Below are positions 60,501 through 64,000 of a stretch of DNA of 64,000 nt, one piece after another (position 1 is the stretch's first letter; every line of letters begins with the position of its first letter). The stretch comes from Diadema setosum. Lineage: Eukaryota; Echinodermata; Echinoidea; Diadematoida; Diadematidae. Both the position numbers and the translations under genes were made by a program. The notes below the pieces were generated by a model. The model saw only the letters and a program-made list of their open reading frames with translations. It was not told where the DNA came from and ran no database searches. The stretch covers positions 16,178,401 through 16,242,400 of the forward strand of contig CM067067.1 in NCBI GenBank assembly GCA_033980235.1, written 5' to 3'.

Positions 60501-63500
60501 TCGTTCCTATACTTCCGGCAGCTGTCAAATTAACGATGGCTCGATCTAACGGCTAAAGCAATAACTGAATTATCACACACACACACATACACACACATGC
60601 GTACTTTAATACATACATTCCACACATTCGAGAGCTTGTAGGCCAAGACATGCAAAACAACAACAACAACAACAACAATCTGTAAATCACTTCGAAGGCG
60701 CCACCAGGTCACTTACCCAGACACCGCGCCGTTGCCCGTCGCACTGTCAACGATAGTGATGTTGACGTTCGTGTGGTTGTGATTGTCACTGACTAAGGCC
60801 TCCTTCAGGACGTGCGTTATCTTGTATTCGAGGCCATTAAGCCGAGTGTGTTTCTTCTCCAGTAACACGCTGGTTGTAATGTTCGGCACATCTAAGGCAG
60901 ACATGCACACAGGGAAAGATCCATAACATTCCATCCATGGAGAAGTATGCATATATACCATCAGCAATGTGTACATGTTCAATGGTAACGCAGAAACCAA
61001 TTGATCAATAGATCAAATCAAATCAAATCAAATCAAATCAAATCAAAACAAATGCAAACTAACAGAAATTTGAGGACTAAAGTGAGCTATAAAAAGCAGA
61101 ATCACCATTGGACTGCATGATGACTGTAACCTGCCAAGTGATATACAGGATACGGATAGGGTATATCAAAATTAAATCTTTTCTGAAAAGTAGACCACTG
61201 ACAAACGGCACACAGAAATACTGTTTGCTAAAAGGGGCAGCCCGTGTTATTCGTGTAATTATAACACAAGTGAAAGATCATGTGTCTGCTTGATAAGTCA
61301 CTTTAGGATTTCTGATTTCTATCCCAAAAGAAGTTGTTTTCATATTCTCTCGACCACTTTCGTAAGTGTGAGACATAACAATGGAGAGGTGACAAGTGTC
61401 TATGTAAACTGCCTTACATCTAAGCTCTGATTGATTCAAACAGTTTAAAGACAAAACACACATATCCATTTTAATCAGTTTGAAATATTTTAGCAGTTTG
61501 AAATATTTCAGATAAAATCAGCTGAAAAACAAAGAAAATGATTTTATGTAGGTGTGATAATTTTAATGCTATTTTCTTGTAATGTCACGAGAGCAGTATT
61601 ATTAAAAGATCTCATTTTCTCTGTTTGATGATGGCCTTACTTAAAAAAAAACAGTGAAAATGGCGTTTGTCTGTTTTTACATTCAAATATATTCTTCATT
61701 TCTAATATCTATATGGCCAGATCGAGCACTGGACTTACATGTGTCACATTCTGTTCCAATGAATCCAACGTCGCAAACACAGGCATACACAGGTTGTTCT
61801 GTAGACATGCTGAGCTCACATTCTCCGTTAAAGCATTTCATTGACCCACAAATCTCTGGGTCGTACACGTTGCACAATGCTCCCTTTGAAGTTGGTGGAC
61901 AAACACACCTAATTGTAAATAATGATAAAAAAACATGAACAAATAAAGATGATGCTGAGGTGTGAATTTTCTACAACTTTCTTTGTCTCCTAAATATGAA
62001 ATTTGTAAGCTCACAACTGCTGATCTATAATTTTAACAAACATGTCGGAAAAAAAGGAACCGCGGGACTCAAAGCTGTTATCTACTGCTTTTCGGGCAGC
62101 GACACTACCATCAGGCTATCCCATGGTTCTTTTTTCCTACCTCAACCATTACCCCTCTGCTTAATAATCTCTTGCTGTCAAAGATGATGTTGTTGATGCA
62201 TGATAAATTCCAAATCATACTTCTTGGATCTGTGAGCTGAATTTGTTCTTATGCCATCATTGTTTTATCTAATAATAAATGTAGCGAAATTGAGGACAAC
62301 TGTAGTATCCATTGCATAAGAAGCACAAGTGAACCAACTCACCTAAAGTCTGTCTCAGTTGTTAAACACGTTGAATTTCCATGACACAGATGAAGCTGAC
62401 AATGGTCCAGTATGATCTCGCATTTGACGCCACTAAAACCTTCCCTGCATTTGCAAACGAATCCTGCCAGCAAATCTTCACACTCTCCATTGTGGACACA
62501 TGGATTACTGTCGCACTCATTCGTTTCAATTTCACACAGCCATCCTTCGAAGCCAACGGGACAGTAGCAGAAGAAACTGTTCACCCCGTTCAGACAAGTC
62601 CCATCATTCTTGCATGGCTGACTGTCGCACTCGTTGATCTCGACCTCACAGTGCTTTCCTTCGTAGCCAAGAACACACTTACACTCATAACTGTCAACAG
62701 CGTCTATGCACGTGGCGCGATTCTTACAAGGCATACTCGCGCATTCGTCAATGTTGATTTCGCAGTTGACCCCCTCAAAGCCAATAGTACAGTAACAAGT
62801 GTACTCCTCAAAGCCATCTACGCAAGTCGCTCCATTCTGGCAAGGGTCACTTCTGCACTCATCCGTTATGATTTCACAGTGGTCACCCTCATACCCAGGC
62901 GGACATTCACAATAGTAGCTGTTAATGGCATCTTGGCATGTACCGTCGTTCATGCACGGTTCACTCAAACATTCGTCACGGTTGATCTCACAGTTCTTTC
63001 CAAAGAAGCCTTTTATGCAGTGGCACCGGTAGCCATTAAGTCTGTCAAGGCAGAGGCCGTTTTGACAGGGACTACTGCTGCATTCATCTATCTCATCCCG
63101 ACAACGTGGACCTCCATACCCAGCTTTACAATGGCAAGTATACCCATTTAAACCATCTACGCATCTACTACCATGTAAGCAAGGGTTGCTTTGACATTCA
63201 TCAATGTCGAGTTCACACAATACCCCTTCAAATCCTGGCCAACAACGGCAGAAGTAACCGTTGATATCGTCAATGCACCTGCCGTTATTCATGCACGGAT
63301 TGCTTACGCACTCGTCGATATTAACTTGGCAATGATCACCTTCAAATCCACTTGGACAGATACATGAATACCCAGCGATGTAATCAGTGCAGGTACCTCC
63401 ATGGTGACAAGGCACACTTGAACACTCGTCAATATTTTGCTCACAAGACACGCCGTCGTATCCAGTCGTGCATTCGCATTCGTAGGCATTAATCCTGTCA

Positions 63501-64000
63501 TAGCATGTACCATCATGAAGACATGGTTGGCTTTCACATTCGTCAATGTCAATTTCGCACATTATTCCTTCGTAGCCTGACGTACAATTGCAGGCAAACC
63601 GGTTGACTTCATCAATACACCGTCCACCATTTCGACACGGCGCGCTATCACACTCGTCCCGTTCATATTCACAGTGTACGCCGTGATATCCCGGAAGACA
63701 TTCACATCCATATCCGTTTACTTTATCATAACAAGTTGAAGCAAATTCACAGGGGTTGCTGGCACATTCGTCGATGTTTACCTCACAACGTGTACCGGTA
63801 AATCCCAGTGCACATTGGCAATCATACGAGTTGATCCCGTCAATGCACCTGCCTCCATTCCTACAAGGAGAGCTTTCGCACTCGTCGGTATTAACTTGAC
63901 AATGAAACCCCACGAATCCCGGCACGCATGTGCAACTATATCCATTTACCTTGTCGAAACAAGTCGCGCCGTTCATGCATGGATCACTAGCACACTCGTC
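57566..64000 (-). CDS. Gene B: tandem paralogue of gene A (3' part; EGF array, SEA-like module, transmembrane segment)
   Basis: Exons in transcript order: beyond 64000 to 62343, 61908-61739, 60891-60717, 60387-60162, 58249-58161 and probably 57596-57566. Phases agree at each junction. Visible domains: 16 EGF repeats (14 complete calcium-binding-type repeats plus a split repeat and a diverged one), a SEA-like module with several N-glycosylation sequons, and a transmembrane segment beginning near RHWYVFF. The order and the 89-nt transmembrane exon match gene A. MNNL and DSL domains, if present, lie to the right of the window. Without them it could also be read as a fibropellin- or Notch-like EGF protein, but no LNR repeats, ankyrin repeats or avidin-like domain are seen here. 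A role alongside gene A is inferred from homology and position only. Confidence 0.8.
57597..58160 (-). other. Gene B last intron (if the 57566-57596 exon is right)
   Basis: AT-rich, nothing else seen. Confidence 0.4.
58161..58249 (-). CDS. Gene B exon: transmembrane segment
   Basis: Acceptor TTTCTAAGCAG and donor GTGCGA; 89 nt, the same length as gene A exon 11. PWGQRH is followed by a hydrophobic helix (WYVFFILILLIVGVIAGGLF) and IYR. An acceptor three bases upstream (CTAAG) would add one Gln. Confidence 0.88.
58592..58625. repeat. (AAATC)n pentanucleotide microsatellite
   Basis: About six CAAAT units. Confidence 0.95.
59028..59053. repeat. (TC)n microsatellite
   Basis: Uninterrupted TC run. 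Confidence 0.95.
60162..60387 (-). CDS. Gene B exon: SEA-like domain, second half, and stalk
   Basis: Acceptor GCATTCAACAG and donor GTGATT; 226 nt, phases as in gene A exon 10. It reads MDFTNVTIFAMVDDQ, then AVMLTSLPPAHINKLLYPYR, then a polar stalk rich in Asn, Asp and Lys ending IERKK. It is 51 nt longer than the gene A counterpart because of this stalk. Confidence 0.82.
60388..60716 (-). other. Gene B intron within the SEA-like module
   Basis: 329 nt with a CA run (60573-60599) and a (CAA)n run (60658-60678). Same position and phase as gene A intron 9. Confidence 0.82.
60717..60891 (-). CDS. Gene B exon: SEA-like domain, first half
   Basis: Acceptor CATGTCTGCCTTAG and donor GTAAGT; 175 nt, phases 1 and 2 as in gene A exon 9. 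It reads TTSVLLEKKHTRLNGLEYKI, a helix, then HTNVNITIVDSATGNGAVSG. N-glycosylation sequons NIT, NHT and NIT. Confidence 0.82.
60892..61738 (-). other. Gene B intron between EGF 16 and the SEA-like module
   Basis: 847 nt with an (AAATC)n run at 61012-61047; nothing else seen. Confidence 0.82.
61012..61047. repeat. (AAATC)n pentanucleotide microsatellite
   Basis: About seven ATCAA units. Confidence 0.95.
61739..61908 (-). CDS. Gene B exon: end of EGF 15 and EGF 16
   Basis: Acceptor TTTACAATTAG and donor GTAAGT; 170 nt. It completes EGF 15 (RCVCPPTSKGALC) and encodes a diverged, longer EGF (EICGSMKCFNGEC ... YACVCDVGFIGTECD). The gene A counterpart is only 50 nt, so this junction differs between the paralogues. 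Confidence 0.88.
61909..62342 (-). other. Gene B intron within EGF 15
   Basis: 434 nt, GT..AG, phase 2; nothing else seen. Gene A also has a phase-2 intron inside the EGF that closes its array. Confidence 0.85.
62343..64000 (-). CDS. Gene B EGF-array exon (open at the window edge)
   Basis: The open frame enters at 64000 with DECASDPC and runs without interruption to donor GTGAGT after 62343 (phase 2). It encodes 14 complete EGF repeats of about 38 residues with D/N-x-D-E-C starts, then most of a 15th (DHCQLHLC, CHGNSTC, TTETDF). All 14 complete repeats have the C-x-S-x-P-C O-glucose motif. The plus-strand frame over 62381-63151 is a shadow. Confidence 0.95.

Noticed and set aside
62381..63151. 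256-codon plus-strand open frame
   Set aside because: Antisense shadow of the gene B EGF exon, for the same reason.
57636..64000. Gene B as a Notch receptor or fibropellin
   Set aside because: The EGF array alone would allow it, but no LNR repeats, ankyrin repeats or avidin-like domain follow, and the SEA-like and transmembrane exons match gene A. The missing N-terminus leaves this open in part.
1..64000. CRISPR arrays, operons, phage or bacterial genes
   Set aside because: None seen; the sequence has eukaryotic introns and repeats throughout, and the short tandem repeats lack spacer organisation.

Overview
The window looks like nuclear DNA of an invertebrate deuterostome, most likely an echinoderm. 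This is inferred from AT-rich non-coding DNA, split genes with GT..AG introns, many microsatellites, small foldback (MITE-like) elements, a tRNA-derived SINE, and a Notch-ligand type gene. The exact taxon cannot be read from the sequence. I see no bacterial, phage, CRISPR or viral features.

Layout. (1) 52-2281, plus strand: the last coding exons of a leucine-rich-repeat gene of the FBXL/AMN1 type; its start lies left of the window. (2) 5609-41153, minus strand: a complete 12-exon gene (gene A) whose splice phases join into one 1,241-codon frame plus stop. It encodes a signal peptide, an MNNL (Notch-ligand N-terminal) domain, a DSL domain, about 21 EGF repeats (mostly calcium-binding type), a SEA-like juxtamembrane module, one transmembrane segment and a 31-residue lysine-rich tail. 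Nineteen of the EGF repeats lie in one uninterrupted 2.4-kb exon. Its first intron is about 22 kb and full of repeats. (3) 41154-57565: about 16 kb between genes, with no convincing gene, a possible promoter for gene A at its left end and several foldback elements. (4) 57566 to beyond 64000, minus strand: the 3' part of a tandem paralogue (gene B) with the same order: EGF array in one long exon, two SEA-like exons and an 89-nt transmembrane exon. Its N-terminal part lies outside the window, so whether it also has MNNL and DSL domains cannot be seen.

How the genes fit together. Gene A has the two domains that define Delta/Serrate/Jagged ligands, but a much longer EGF array than the 6-16 repeats usual for those ligands. 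It also has a SEA-like domain just outside the membrane, where Jagged/Serrate has a cysteine-rich region and Delta has nothing comparable. Gene B shares its exon phases, and both arrays are dense in O-glucose and O-fucose consensus sites. This suggests a locally duplicated family of atypical DSL-type membrane proteins, which is the most interesting content of the window.

Repeats. Four foldback elements and one half copy flanked by TTAA, a family with GGGCCCC/GTTGCATAAA-type ends, a foldback with internal subrepeats beside gene A exon 2, and a foldback enclosing degenerate TTAGGG repeats account for much of the non-coding structure. Exon edges were placed by hand from splice sites and reading-frame continuity. 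There is no transcript support.
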